Shown here in pieces: positions 45,854 through 57,420 of a stretch of 64,000 bases of DNA. Below the pieces are notes generated by a model. It saw nothing but the letters and a program-made list of their open reading frames with translations, was not told the origin of the DNA and did no database searches. Every line of letters begins with the position of its first letter. Position 1 is the first letter of the stretch. The stretch comes from Macrolepiota albuminosa (taxonomy: Eukaryota > Basidiomycota > Agaricomycetes > Agaricales > Agaricaceae), in NCBI GenBank assembly GCA_027475525.1, contig JAMWFC010000070.1, positions 1 to 64,000 of the forward strand, in the 5' to 3' direction. Position numbers and translations under genes: made by a program.

Positions 45854-48077
45854 TTAGTTTAATGGCTCCCTCGGATACTTCGCCACCGCAGCATCATACT
45901 CCTCTTGAGTCTCCAATGTGAACTCGAGAGGGCGCGTAAGCGGCTCAAATGGAACAGCACGGCTCTCGAGCTCCTTGAGACGTGCAGCAGTGGCAGAATG
46001 CGTCTTGTTCACGCTGAAAATCTTGATCCTGATGCAAGGTAGGTGAAAGTGAAGATAAATTTTTCTCAAGTGATACTTACCGATGGCAAGATGATGTGAC
46101 GTGGAGATCCCAGCTAATATATTTAATTGTCATAAAGTATTGACTGACTGGTTTTGGGGCACTCACTTCCAGGCGGAGCGTACGAAAGTTGGCTCCGTGT
46201 TATTTGAAGAGTCCCAGGTGCGCACACAGAACTCTAGCCAGCCCTCTGCGTCGACAGGAACATCTATCTTCCAAAGGCGCCAGGCATGGTAATGCTAGAT
46301 AGCATGTTAGTCCGTCGCTATCTTGCATTGATTGATACTACCTTCTCAGTCAAGTTCTCTGGTGGCACCGCGTACCACACACTTCCTCTATTAGCATTAT
46401 CACGCGGTGAACGGAGAAAGGAGGAAGTCAAAAACAACGTACCCGTCCGGCGAGACCTCGACACGCTCAACCCAATTGCCACCGCCACTGTACGACCATC
46501 CACGAAGTGTAATCTTACCCTCATGGATAATGACTTGTTTGTCCTCCGGATAAATGATAGCACTCCTATGGAAAGACCGTGCCGTTAATGGATTTGCAAG
46601 GGGGGGACAAACGTGAGCACGAACGATACCGGCATCTGCTGGATTGAGAACCCGTTCGAGAATTTCGCGTTGTGCTTCCCGATCTGCGGACGTTAACTTT
46701 ATCAGTCCGAAGCTGGCTAGTGTAACTGACCTGGGAGGTATAATACAGATATTCTTGCTGTTGGACCGGTCCCTGACTCGGCTCGGCCAGAGCATTAATT
46801 TTGTACACCCATTTTGTGCTACGTGCACCGATGTAGCCGGCAACGACGACACGCAAAGGAGCACCATGGATCTTCGGGAGCGGCTTACCGTTCATCTCCC
46901 ATGCGAGCAAAACCTCTTCACTTTGCCGAACTTTGCGCCAAGGGACGGAGACAGCATAGTTATAAACATTCTTTTTCCTGGGGGCAAGAGGGGTGGCAGG
47001 ATGTCAGATTATTCCGTCGAGATAGGGCGAGACATACTTAAAGTAAGTGTCAGCTCCAATCAACTCCAGATGCTTGCATTCGGGGAGCACACCACCACAT
47101 GCAATTTTAAGGACCTTCTTAAGTGAAACGCCGCGATACACCGCAGTACCTCTTAAACCCAAAGTGGATTATTGATTTTTTCCCATCATAATACAAGAAG
47201 CGCAGGAACAACGCACATGGCTCCTTCCCCTGAAAAACGTCCGTTAGTGTACAGGATTTCCCCGAAAGATAAGCCTTCTAACCCCATGGCGCGTTTATCA
47301 ATTCATCACCGTCACCTGGGTATTGCATTATCTGCTCTATGCGACGAGTTCCACTGCATTGTAAGGTGACGGTCACTTGTTCCTGACTACGAACATGAAC
47401 TGCGAGATCAGCAACTGTGATGAACGAAACTCGTGACAAAAGACCGACGGGAATTTCAGGGGGTCTTTCAGTTCTTGCAAAGTCAGTTTGACTTTCTGAT
47501 GAACAAGACCTCCAATCTCAAGCTCATAAGCTTGCTCCTCAATGTTCGGGATGCCCCCATGGTTTCGTACACTAGATTGAAACCATCCATAACGTCCTTG
47601 ACAGAAAGATTCCAAGAGCTCACAAATGATATTTGTTGTCAGTCAACTTGCCTTCAAGGAGTTGGTCTCGCCTCGTTTCCCCGTTGTAAGGGAAATCGAG
47701 TAAGTGGATGAGGTTGGGTTTCTCCTGCTGTACAATATTCCAGCTATGCTCGACAATCTCATTCAGGCCGAGGGCATAGTGATATTGCTTCCATCGTTTA
47801 CCGATGAGGACGGGATTTGTCTTGGGAAGAGGCACTAACTGGAATTCTACCAGGAAAATGATTGACAGAACATAGATATATAGGCTAACAGACACTGCGT
47901 ACCAGGCGGGTGACTGAACTCCTTCGAATCCATAATCTTGGCTGCCTCAGCTTTCTTTTCAGGGTGATCTTCCCATTCGATAAAGCTAATATGCATGTAT
48001 ATAAATTCACCGTAGATGAGCAATGAGGCTGTTTACCCGCTCCAGCCAGATCTTTCTTCTGCAAACATCAAAGGCAT
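45854..48077 (-). CDS. SUOX: Sulfite oxidase (molybdopterin enzyme)
   Basis: Oxidises sulfite to sulfate at a molybdenum cofactor. Exon 1 (MPLMFAEERSGWSGFIEWED after splicing) leads into ELVPLP-type sequence. Moco-domain motifs include RNHGGIPNIEEQAYELEIGG, VTLQCSGTRR (its Cys should ligate Mo), GAIGTAVYRGVSLKKVL, LIGADTYF, YNYAVSVPWRK and LLAWEMNGKPLPKIHGAPLR, then VAGYIGARSTKWVYKI. The C-terminal dimerisation domain has IHEGKITLRGWSYSGGGNWV and AWKWDLH. It ends in YPREPLN. There is no cytochrome b5 domain, so it is built like the plant enzyme. I see no mitochondrial presequence and no standard peroxisomal SKL tail; cellular location is open. At least eight short introns; joins around 46590-46760 and 47370-47650 are approximate. 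Confidence 0.88.
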
Positions 48078-50238
48078 GGATTGTGAGAGTGTGGGTCAGC
48101 TACACAGGGGTGGAAAGGCTATTTATGTTCTGTGGTGACATGAGAAAACATTAAACTTCATTAGAAATCAATTAAGCTCATAGGTGACACTTCGAAAAGA
48201 CCCTACTGGAAAGATAACAAATCCATAATGCTGCCAAACAACATCTGCAGTTATATATAGTCAAAAACAAAGTGAGACGGATAACACACATCTCCCGCGC
48301 TCATTATAAGCTTTTTTGTTGGTCTATGCTTTATGAAGGAACGGAGATTCGAGACACGATAGACGTATGCAAATCCTTTATGTTACGCAACAGATGGCAG
48401 TATGATTTCGCGATACCTTGCGTCGAGTTTGCCATAAGCGCGACCCAACCCGAGTTTCTGACTAACGATGCTGACTACCGATGTACGTCACTCGAGAGCA
48501 CATGTGCGTGTCGATAATGCCCTCGGCATGGGATGCAAGTGTTCAAATGAGATGACTTCTGCCAGCTCGTCAAGCGCGATCCGCAGCCCGTTATCGATAT
48601 GCACACTAGTTAGGGGTCAAAGGGAAGAAGGATTCACGTGGCCATGAGGAAATTAGAAGCCAGAAGTCCCGAGAAAAGAAAAATCAGTACTTGAGTAGAA
48701 GCGGGCGCCTTGGGCCCGAGAGTAAGGTAGTTTCCAAATAGATCTTGATGAGCTTGATTCTCGCGCCAGCGAGGCAGCAAGTAATGAAGCGACAACAAAC
48801 TCGGGAATCAAGAGATAATCAATTTTATAGCAGACGACGTTCGCACGTGAGACCAGGTTGATGTCAAGAGCATAGATCATTTCAGGCTCTAAGACAAACT
48901 CCCTAACAAGACAACCGAAAACAAAAAAAAGTCAGGGAAATCACCTGTTACGCCGAGAAGCTCAAACAAAATCCGGCACAAATCCTCAACTAGAGTCGTT
49001 TCTGACCGAGGGTCAAGGTCAGAGGCCAAGAGCTTCCGAGTCACAAGTGTGTGAGTTGCGTGATTTCCATAAGTATACTAGATTGTACAACGAAGCTCGA
49101 AGGAAGGTCTTCTGAGCATGCCGACGAAGATGAATTTGAGGTGGCAATATTAGCCCGATTGATGACTGGGTGATGACCGTATTATCCCAAGCTTAAGCCG
49201 CGTGGGTAGTGCAATTCTTTGCGATGTCGGAGTTCAGGCCCCGGATATTACAAGATCACGGATTCCCGAGGACCTGCGCTCGCACCTGCCGATAGGGGAA
49301 AGAGAATAAACGAGGATAAAAGCGTTGACGATGGAGAACCGGTGTAGCTTACTTCGAAACCAAAAATGTATGCTGCTTGACAGTACGTACTTCACAGCAA
49401 GATTTACGCACCTAGCAGGCTGCATTTAGTCATCGGACATCACACTGAGTCGGTGGTGCAAGTATATTTTTACCTAGGAGAAGAAAAATCAGCATGCCCG
49501 AGTCATCCATATGACTTTATACAAGTTTACAGTGGAGGATTAACTTACGACTCAGTGGACCGATAAAGTATTCCATCTCATATCCGAGTAAGTTACCAGT
49601 AATCGGCGAGAGTCCAACCATTTATAACAACTGCTAGGACGGTTTTCAATTCAATGAGAAGAAAAGTCAAAGATCACTGACGTATGAGTTATCATAAGGT
49701 TATCTCAAATTTAGTTACTTCCAAGCAGTAATTATCCTTGTTTGAAGGCTCCAATGAAGACGCCTAGGAGTCGCGATCAGATCGTGTGCTGCAACACTAC
49801 TAGAGTATTGCATCTTCCGAAGTATCCCTATGGCTGATCTTGACGTGCACAATGTTTTTTCCTCCTGCCCCTGACAACATAATGCTAAACCGTAAATATC
49901 TCGTGTATATCTGAAACAACCTGTTTCCTTTTTTCCTTTCAATTTCCATTCTTTAGTTTGACATATATATCGTTACGCTTATGCTTGAATTTGTGCATCA
50001 ATCACGATAGTGTCTAGTAAGAACAGGCCATTCTTCAGGGATAAGATTTACCGGATGCGAAAACCGTATATATTGATTGCCGCGCGCAAACCCACCGAGA
50101 GCTGAAGACACTGAAAGTAGGACCTTGTCACAGTATTCCAGAACTCGTTACTATGAATATCGACCTTATGCGAAATCAAACGTGATCGGAAAGGCGCCAC
50201 GCCACTGAGATGTCGTAGAGATCGTAGTTCGTCTACGG
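48078..50238. other. 2.2 kb gene-poor region
   Basis: No gene supported. Short minus-strand frames at 48653-48880 and 49715-49942 have no recognisable content. It contains the second copy of the dispersed repeat (49187-49360). The composition is AT-rich and unique otherwise. It may be a site of past insertion and decay. Confidence 0.5.
49187..49360. repeat. Dispersed repeat, copy 2 (inverted relative to copy 1)
   Basis: Reverse complement of 35273-35437: reads CCAAGCTTAAG on the left and GTGTAGCTTACTTCGAAAC on the right. An extra CCGCGTGGG-like insert of about 9 nt lies near the left end. Similarity stops abruptly at both ends, which suggests an inserted element rather than a larger segmental duplication. 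Confidence 0.85.
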
Positions 50239-50835
50239 TTATATCGGGGGTTTCACGATACCCTGGCTAAGTCTATAATAGACAATAGAGGCATCTTCGG
50301 AAGTAACAGCTAGATAGACTTCTGTTGGGTTACTCAGGATTGCAAACGCATCTTGCAACCTGTCACCAATTAGATAAGACCACATAGACTTGGACATAAT
50401 TATAGCATTGGCTTAAGTCTACACACCATCCAAATGATATGGTTTCTGAGAGCGTGCAAGGCAGCACGTGTAGATCTTCTTCCTATATTGAAAGCGTTCA
50501 AGCCGTTAAAAGGAATGTAGAAGGTAGGGACTACGATGTACACGCACGGTATTGAGTTTACGGCCCTTTATTGCCGCACGTTGGCATGCTGGGAGCTCTA
50601 TAACCTCGACGTTGGTCCACTGTTGAGCTATTGAATATTCGTGTATTAGTGGGCATTTCGAGGAATGATATGGGAAACTTCACCAAAGACGACATCATTG
50701 TATGCCTGAAACAATGAGCTTGCTGCGCGAGGGTACTTTGAGAGGATTGGTGCGAGAGTCTTATACTATTGGAAGAGTCAAGGCGAGCCATGGTTAAACA
50801 TTAAATCGAGATCGTACGGAAGGATGAGACTCCAT
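50239..50835 (-). CDS. SEN15: tRNA-splicing endonuclease subunit Sen15
   Basis: Structural subunit of the tRNA intron endonuclease (Sen2-Sen34-Sen15-Sen54). Five small exons (50818-50835, 50684-50765, 50548-50627, 50427-50482, 50239-50359) join in frame to 118 residues, with introns of 52-67 nt. Exon 1 is only 18 nt and encodes MESHPS. Key matches to the family are HPSYKTLAPILSKYPRAA, LFQAYNDVVFAQQWTNVEVI, ELPACQRAAIKGRK, LHVLPCTLSETISFGW, then LQDAFAILSNPTEVYLAVTS and EDASIVYYRLSQGIVKPPI at the end. The last motif is diagnostic of Sen15. Because no exon exceeds 121 nt it is easy to miss when looking for long open frames. It is divergent from EMC4 with about 200 nt between. Confidence 0.88.
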
Positions 50836-51033
50836 TAATTATCCTCGATTCCAAATGCTAAGGAAATCTCAGATAATCCGCTTTATTTGAAGAGAGTTCC
50901 ATACATCCTCACAACCTCAATGTTATGAAATGCAGTGATTTAAGAGTAAAGAGGGTAAGAGGGGAACACAAGACCAAAAACATGTCCGATATCCGACGTA
51001 CTGTTTCTAGCTATAGGTGCCTTCGGCATTGTC

Positions 51034-51776
51034 GTGTCATATCTACATGTCATGGACTATGCATCCTTAGAATCTTCATCCAAGTCTGTACTTTCTCGAC
51101 GTAATACTTACAACACTTACACTGAGAGTAGATGGCGCAACCTTCCGCCCCCACCCGGCTTTTCCAAGTCAAATGCGTCGTCTGTATGTTTACACGTCGA
51201 TAGCTACGAGGGTTAACTGAATCAACATCTATTTCATCCAGTCTAAAGCTCCTGTGAAGGGCGGCAGCTCTACTGCAAGTTACGACGAACTCAAAGTGAA
51301 ACGTGCATGGGATGCAGCATTGGCGCCTGTGAAGGCACTCCCAATGCAGGCATTCATGCTATACATGTCCGGTGGTGGTGTGCAGATCTTCAGCATGGGT
51401 ATCGTCTTTATGCTTCTCCTCACGCCTTTTAAGAATCTTGCTGGGATGAATGAATGTGCGCGTGCTATGTCTCCGCCTGACACGCAAATTAACCAAGTCT
51501 CAACAGCGTTTGCCCAGTTCGCGCCAACAAACTCCAAGGACCCTAAAGCATTGTTAACGCTCCCGCTGCAAAAGCTTGTGTTCATTGCATGCAATCTCTT
51601 GACACTTGGCGTTGGTCTATGGAAGTGCAGGTCAATGGGTCTCCTACCAACTGGCTCCGGAGATTGGTTAGCATTCGAGACAAGAGGCAAGGTATGTTTT
51701 GAGCCTTCTCTCTGTAGCACCGGAGCTTACCTGTATCTTCTGCATTTCTTAGGTCTCTGAAATATCTCTATATTGA
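51034..51776 (+). CDS. EMC4: ER membrane complex subunit 4
   Basis: Subunit of the EMC, which inserts tail-anchored and multipass proteins into the ER membrane. Four exons (51034-51183, 51242-51455, 51507-51691, 51753-51776) join to 190 residues. The N-terminal part has RWRNLPPPPGFSKSN, followed by AWDAALAPVKALPMQAFMLY and the first membrane segment (MSGGGVQIFSMGIVFMLLLT). A second membrane segment is LPLQKLVFIACNLLTLGVGL, then KCRSMGLLPTGSGDWLAFE. The last exon is just VSEISLY. These match the DUF1077/EMC4 family. The start could also be the Met at 51052 (MDYASLESSS); an ATG at 50981 is out of frame with the rest unless another intron exists. Confidence 0.88.
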
Positions 51777-51795
51777 TACGATAGTTCAGACTACC

Positions 51796-52210
51796 CTACC
51801 AAACTTGAATTTCTTCTATTAAACAGGATGGATAGAGCGTGTTCGAAGATTGAATTACCATACCCAATGTCCCTGCCAAACTGGCTAAACAAGAAATCAA
51901 CCCTGCTACTTTGTTCGCAAGGTCCCGTATATCATCCTTTGGTATGAACCAATAGAAATGTCGGTAGTGTAAACAGCCCAAGTTTTGGACTAAGAAGACT
52001 TGGCCAGTGACGTGCAGAGCACCCTTGTCCAATATGAGGCGTCAGCGAAGTTTACTAATACGATTCGTTCGATGCATGTGTTCTCCAAGTAGGCTTTGCT
52101 TAATGCATAACTTCGGCCTCAAATCAGGGTTGAAGCGTGAGGTGTGTGAATGCGGGAAGCTAACCGATAGGGTACCCTAAGTCAACGACGAGCCCGAGAC
52201 GCTTAAGCAT
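51796..52210 (-). CDS. Possible Pex11-like membrane protein (partial model)
   Basis: Minus strand. A model of three pieces reads MLKRLGLVVDLGYPIG, then YALSKAYLENTCIERI, then GALHVTGQVFLVQNLGCLHY with FIPKDDIRDLANKVAGLISC and LASLAGTLGMVIQ. The joins use a 47-nt intron and a 38-nt intron with a GCTGAC branch-like site. The last hydrophobic stretch resembles the C-terminal membrane segment of Pex11-type peroxisomal proteins, with a Lys-Val-Ala-Gly-Leu context. The expected N-terminal half was not found in 52210-52900, so this may be a truncated copy, or the start exon may be missed. Treat the identity as tentative. Confidence 0.35.
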
Positions 52211-53188
52211 GTGCAGGGAAGGTTTAGCTATGGATGCGAGGGGCAATGTTCATGTGGCATCTCCGGAGGCCTAATACAAGTGAGCCTGACTACGTCTCCT
52301 CGGCGGTTTTATCAGAGTTCTCCACGGAAATTGTAGGATATTGAGCTTCAACGAATCAATGGGAGCGTCGGACGTGAGCATCTCAGTAAAGTTCAAGGAC
52401 ATGAGTCTTCTCTATATTACATTGGTACAATCCTAGGTGATAGGGGCATTCTCCACGTTGCATGTTCCTTGTTTGGTACACGGATGTACTCGGAGAAGAA
52501 AGACGGCAAATGCCTCAAATCAAATTATACTGGAGCTTACTCAGGGGAGACTTTGTTATGCATGGTGGCGGTGGGAGACACAGAGTGAAGTTCGTGATAG
52601 ATGATGCGCTCCGCCTCACCAAGTCTGGATGTCGTAGTTATCATAGCCAGGCGCAAAGCGAAATGAGATATCCTGCTGCCTCAAGGACGAGATTGATAGG
52701 TAGGACAGATCGTTGAACAGCCATGGAGAGGCAGGTGCTGGATCTGGTTCGTACAGGAACAATTATGCATGCCAGTGGCTGAGGATGTGTAATTCCTGAC
52801 CAAACGACGTCCCGCGCGGCAAAAGTATGTATTCGAATCTAGAGCTCTGTCAGTGAAACCCTCACGGATCAATATTATCCACTCTTACAAAGTACAGATC
52901 ATACTAGTCGCCGATTTGGAAACTATCAGTTCGCCGCAGGGACTTGTTTAATCGGACTATAACGATCCTCAGTCTTACTCTTACTCGATATATTCACTGC
53001 ACAACAGCATGCTCAGACGATCCATGTCTATTGTTCTGTCGTCCACAGTGTAAAAAGACGGAACATGGGGTTCTAAACTAATTGGAAGCTATATGCTATA
53101 TGGTTAGAGTACAGAAACAAAAGCAGAAGCAGAGAAAAGTCAAGTACAGGTAGATCGAACACACACCCCCACATTATAATGATACATA
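52211..53188. other. Intergenic region
   Basis: Close to 1 kb. An 84-codon plus-strand frame (52462-52716) shows no recognisable motif. Missing upstream exons of the possible Pex11-like gene may lie here, but I could not identify them. The right part is the 3' side of SCAP. Confidence 0.4.
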
Positions 53189-56100
53189 TCATGAGCGACA
53201 GAAATAAAAGATCCCTATTGTATTACCAAAGCCAGCGAGGGCATGCGTTGGAGCTGCAAGAACGGGAGAAACTCTCGTAAATGGTAATCGTGGGATATGA
53301 TCACCAGAAACTGGCGATGATGACGAGGATGTCGACGAGAACGACGTTCGCTCGCAAATGGGTCGTGGTTGAAGATTAACCAACAAAGAGCTCTGCAGAC
53401 GTGAGGAAGCTGGGTCAAAAGTCCATAGTTCCCACCGTTCAAGAGTTGCAGGTGTCAGTCCTTGTGCCTGTGCTGCTTTTAAGGGCGTCATTGTCCCTCC
53501 CTGGGCTCTGCCTTGAGGCCGGGGTTTACGTCTGACACCAATGACGCGCCCTCCATTAACACCCCAGCCTCCCCTTTCACACGGAACGTCAATTTCACGG
53601 ACGAGAACAGCGTCGTGCCAAGAAGAGCTGACGAATGATCTCGTGTCGGAGTCAAATTCCTCCCCAGGGAATGGAACAGCGAGAGTATCCGTTGAACGCC
53701 TCCCTGTCTCCTTCTCAGAGGTTCTCCTGGAATGTACCCCATGCGCAGAAACCGGGAATTGTGTTGTTTCGAAGGTCGTTGCTAGCCTCGCTCTTGGTAT
53801 TGAGGGCGAAACTGACCCCGGCTGAGACGTCTGGGAAGTAATGCTGTTACTTCGTGATCGTCTTCCTATACTGTCGCGCGAAACATTGCGTAACGGTTGC
53901 CGAGTGCAAGAACATCGTCTTGTCTCATCGTTGATGTAAAGCCTGAAAAAGCGCACGATATGGTCCACGGAAAAGGCGATAGAGACACTTTCGAGTGGGA
54001 GCTGGCCACAGAAATGACAAGTTCCACATTGAACTGGAGTCACGCAGAGGTGGTTGATACGCCCGTACGCATCATCAAAGACAGATATACATTCACCTGT
54101 CGAGCCATCCCATAAAGTCACCAAGCCCGTTTCGGTTGCAGCAGCAATTATCAGTCGGATGGTACCACCTAGCTCTGCTTGGCAAGCATAAACTTTGCTT
54201 GTTGTGTTGATTGAATCGCCTGCTTGGACACAAAAATTCTGCATGATCAGGGGACCTTCTACCTCTGTTTCAACCACTTCCAGAGTTCCATCGCCAAGAC
54301 TAAATGTGACGAGGTAACGTTCTAGGGGATGAACACGGATGAGGGAAGTTTTAACAACTTGCGCACATCGAGATGGCGAGAAAAATGTCACAGTCGAGTC
54401 GCTTTCCAATGACCATTTCGCAGCCACACCGTTCTCATAGGTTGCAAGAAGACAGAGACCGGCTCCCGATAGCAATGTGATATGGACCTCTGTCACAGCT
54501 GCAGAAATGTTGTCTAGGGACAAGAGAGGCAGGGGGCGGATATCGTCTGTCTCGCAAACCCAGACTGCAATGACACCGGCCCCTGTTCCTACCGCACAAT
54601 AGCGTCCATCGTTGTCAACAGCTAAGCTGGTCAAAGTCGATACGGCGGAGGAGGTACTTGCCGTCCCAAGCAGTACATCGGCGGCATCGATGGATGAGTA
54701 TGTTTCCTTATCCACACGCCAAATAGTGATCTCGTTGTACAAGCCGACCGAAACAACGGCATTGCCATCCTTGCTTGCTGCGATGAGCTCTATGTCACTC
54801 GCAAATGCCCTTGGAAGTGTTGAAAAGGAAACCTGACCCTCCAACAATTTCGAATTCTCTTGTGGGTCTTGCGAATCTGGTTCACCTCGATTTTGTTGAG
54901 CCTCTAATAGCTCGGCATTTTTTAGAAGATATAGAAGTAGACCCCAAAGAGCGGTAGTAGTCGTGAGAATAGGGAAAACCATTATCTTGAGCAACCAGAG
55001 AACCGACCGGAATGTCCGCATGGAGAAACGAGACCGATATTTCTTTGAAAGCTTAAAGGCATCTACTGGCATCTGATCCGACCGGAATGACACGATATTG
55101 GGCACTTCGACGCGGAGATAGAGTAGAGAAGACTGGGTGGGGTTGAGGGTCTTCCAAGTGTACCAAGCACTGAGTTCCTTGCTTGAACTTGCGTCGGCTG
55201 CTCTGGAGAATGGCCGTGGATGATCACGCAATGGCGCGAAAATCGTTTGATCATCAGTGGATATTGATGCATAGGTGGTGTAATACAGCGTTCCAGTCAT
55301 CGCGAGGAGCTGGCATAGGCGTTCAAAGGCGGAGCGATAGAGCCAAGTATGGGCTCACCATGACGAGGCTAAGATTGGTAGCAGCACGGCCTTTAAGAAG
55401 GGTCTTAACCGTGAATACAAGCTTCTGCAATGCTGAACGAGGCTTCTTGAATTGACTCTCTTTAGCCATTCGAGGAACGGAAGGGGCACTAGTGCCGTGT
55501 CGTAATAATTCGTCCAGCTGATGGTATACGCTATCGGTCAAATCTAGTGAGATGACGGAAAGGACATACCGTTAGGCGCTGGAGGTCAATTGACAATACA
55601 GCGAGGAAAAATGTGTGCGCGAGGAACCAATGCGCAACTAGAACGACAATCGCAAAAGAACAAAATTGGCGAATGGCGCCAACCGAAAATAGCGCAATAA
55701 TTCCCAGGATAGTATTATAGGAGACAACCTTGAGCGTGTTGGATGTTCCTGCCCGGCTTAATCCCTCGGCTATTCGCTGCTTCACGGAAAGAGACACGGA
55801 AGTTTTACCGACCGCATCCACCTATCGATCTTTTAGATTCATTTCTTGCCTTGTGAAGAAGGCATACCAGGTTGAACATGTTCTCTGCACCTACAAAGAC
55901 AATGACGATAGGAAGCAACTCCCTTGGAACAAAAGTCAATAGCACAGTCGTTTGTTAACAAACTTAATACACACCATGGTACCATCGTGACTTTAAAACC
56001 TATGAGGGCACATACACTGAGACTGGTGATCGTACTGACTGCGATTTCGACAAGTGCAGTCAACGTAATACCAAGACGTGAGTGCACTGCGGTCATCTTT

Positions 56101-57128
56101 CCCGCGGACCATGCGACGTATAAGAAGAAGCACATATAGGCCGCATATAGAAAAGTTGTCAATGCAGACCAGCCTTCGGACTTTAGTTTGTTCCTTTCAT
56201 ACTGCAAAATGTATTTAGCAACCAACAACGGCGATAAATATAACGGTTAATTATACCTCCAGACCAAACACAGATGGTTCTAGAACCTCTAAAACTGGTT
56301 CTTGATGTTCAGCACGAGCTCGGTGAACAGCGTGCAACCAAGATGCGTGCTCAGAATTACCAAGACAGTCTGACTCAGGGAAAAAATATGTGACAGCAAG
56401 AAAAGTCGCAAAGTCAAAGTCCGATTGCGTAGTAGGTGGATCGTGCAGTTCTCGACGTGCCAATACCATTTGGGGAGTGACCATGATACCACCAAGAGAG
56501 ATATTTTTAGATGAACTGAGGGTATCCAGAACGTTGGTATCAGAAAGCAATGTTTCCCTGTCGTGGTTCCAAAATAGTAGTGGAGAGATAACAAAACACT
56601 TTCCATCCGCGCGCTTAAGGCATGGAGTATCTCCACTGGATATAAACTTCTCAAGACGACTTTCGAGTTCTAGGGTCGATAGAAGAGTTTGTCTGTTGAG
56701 CGCTCCCTCATCATCATTGTCGTGTCCTTGTACAAGAAGACGTTCAACCCGCAAAGCACGACCGACGCCACATTTAGCGCGAGTAACAGCATCGTCGTGT
56801 ATCCGGAAACGATGGCCTTTCGACCAGAGGTCGTCCAGATCCTTTTGTGCATCAAACGCCGATATGGTCGTGCGTGATATGAAGTTGTCAATGATTGATA
56901 GCGCTTTGTGCTGAGAGGACGTGTATATAGCAAGAGCCGGGTAGAAAAGCGAAGTGATAACAACGCAAGAAACAAGAATTATCCGGATTTGGTGCGTTGC
57001 GCAATGGCTATCATAATGTAAGCGTAAATATCCGGAAGTCAAATAATAGCGTACAGTCCAAATTGGTGAAAAAGTCTTTGCCCATGTGTCCTGGACCATT
57101 GTACCACGTTGCCTACATGGTGGAACAT
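53189..57128 (-). CDS. SCP1: SREBP cleavage-activating protein (SCAP/Scp1)
   Basis: Sterol sensor that escorts the SREBP transcription factor from ER to Golgi; in fungi it controls ergosterol synthesis and low-oxygen adaptation. The N-terminus, after a splice, reads MFHHVGNVVQWSRTHGQRLF, HQFGLHCATHQIRIIL and VVITSLFYPALAIYTS (first membrane segment). I chose 57128 because this frame, not the longer overlapping one, matches the family. A lumenal loop of about 250 residues follows. The sterol-sensing domain covers FLYAAYMCFFLYVAWSAGKM, GITLTALVEIAVSTITSLSV, PWELLPIVIVFVGAENMFNL, VVSYNTILGIIALFSVGAIR and AHWFLAHTFFLAVLSIDLQR. A membrane segment follows at WLLKIMVFPILTTTTALWGL. The last 550 residues are WD40 blades that bind SREBP, with a low-complexity Ser/Arg insert. 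The SREBP partner is not in this window. Confidence 0.92.
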
Positions 57129-57420
57129 GGCCCCAAGTTTGGTAGGCTCTACCGTAGGCTATCGCTGAAGTGAGAGTATACTTGGAAGAGAGAGCGAGTT
57201 GAATCAAGAAAATAAATAGGGAGTCGGACAATGAGGGGAGATCTTGGGAGCTGTGGCAGCTCTCTGAGCCTGTCCTGCGTTTCTGCACTTGCTGGCGGTC
57301 TCTCGGGCAGCGTCAATTACGAAAATTTGCTGACTAAGCAGGTCTTCATAGTGTCCCGTGACCACTTGTTACTAAACTTGACGTCGAAGCAACGTTAACC
57401 GTCGATTGAGAAACTTTAGA

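Noticed and set aside
46644..47126. 160-codon plus-strand frame
   Set aside because: Antisense shadow of sulfite oxidase exons that carry clear Moco-domain motifs.
48653..48880. 75-codon minus-strand frame
   Set aside because: Isolated, no motif or splice partner in a gene-poor region.
52462..52716. 84-codon plus-strand frame
   Set aside because: No recognisable domain, and no supporting promoter or introns.
56251..57288. Longer SCAP start at 57288 in an open frame
   Set aside because: Its first 90 residues lack family resemblance; splicing a 47-nt intron from a start at 57128 yields HQFGLHCATHQIR, which fits the SCAP family.
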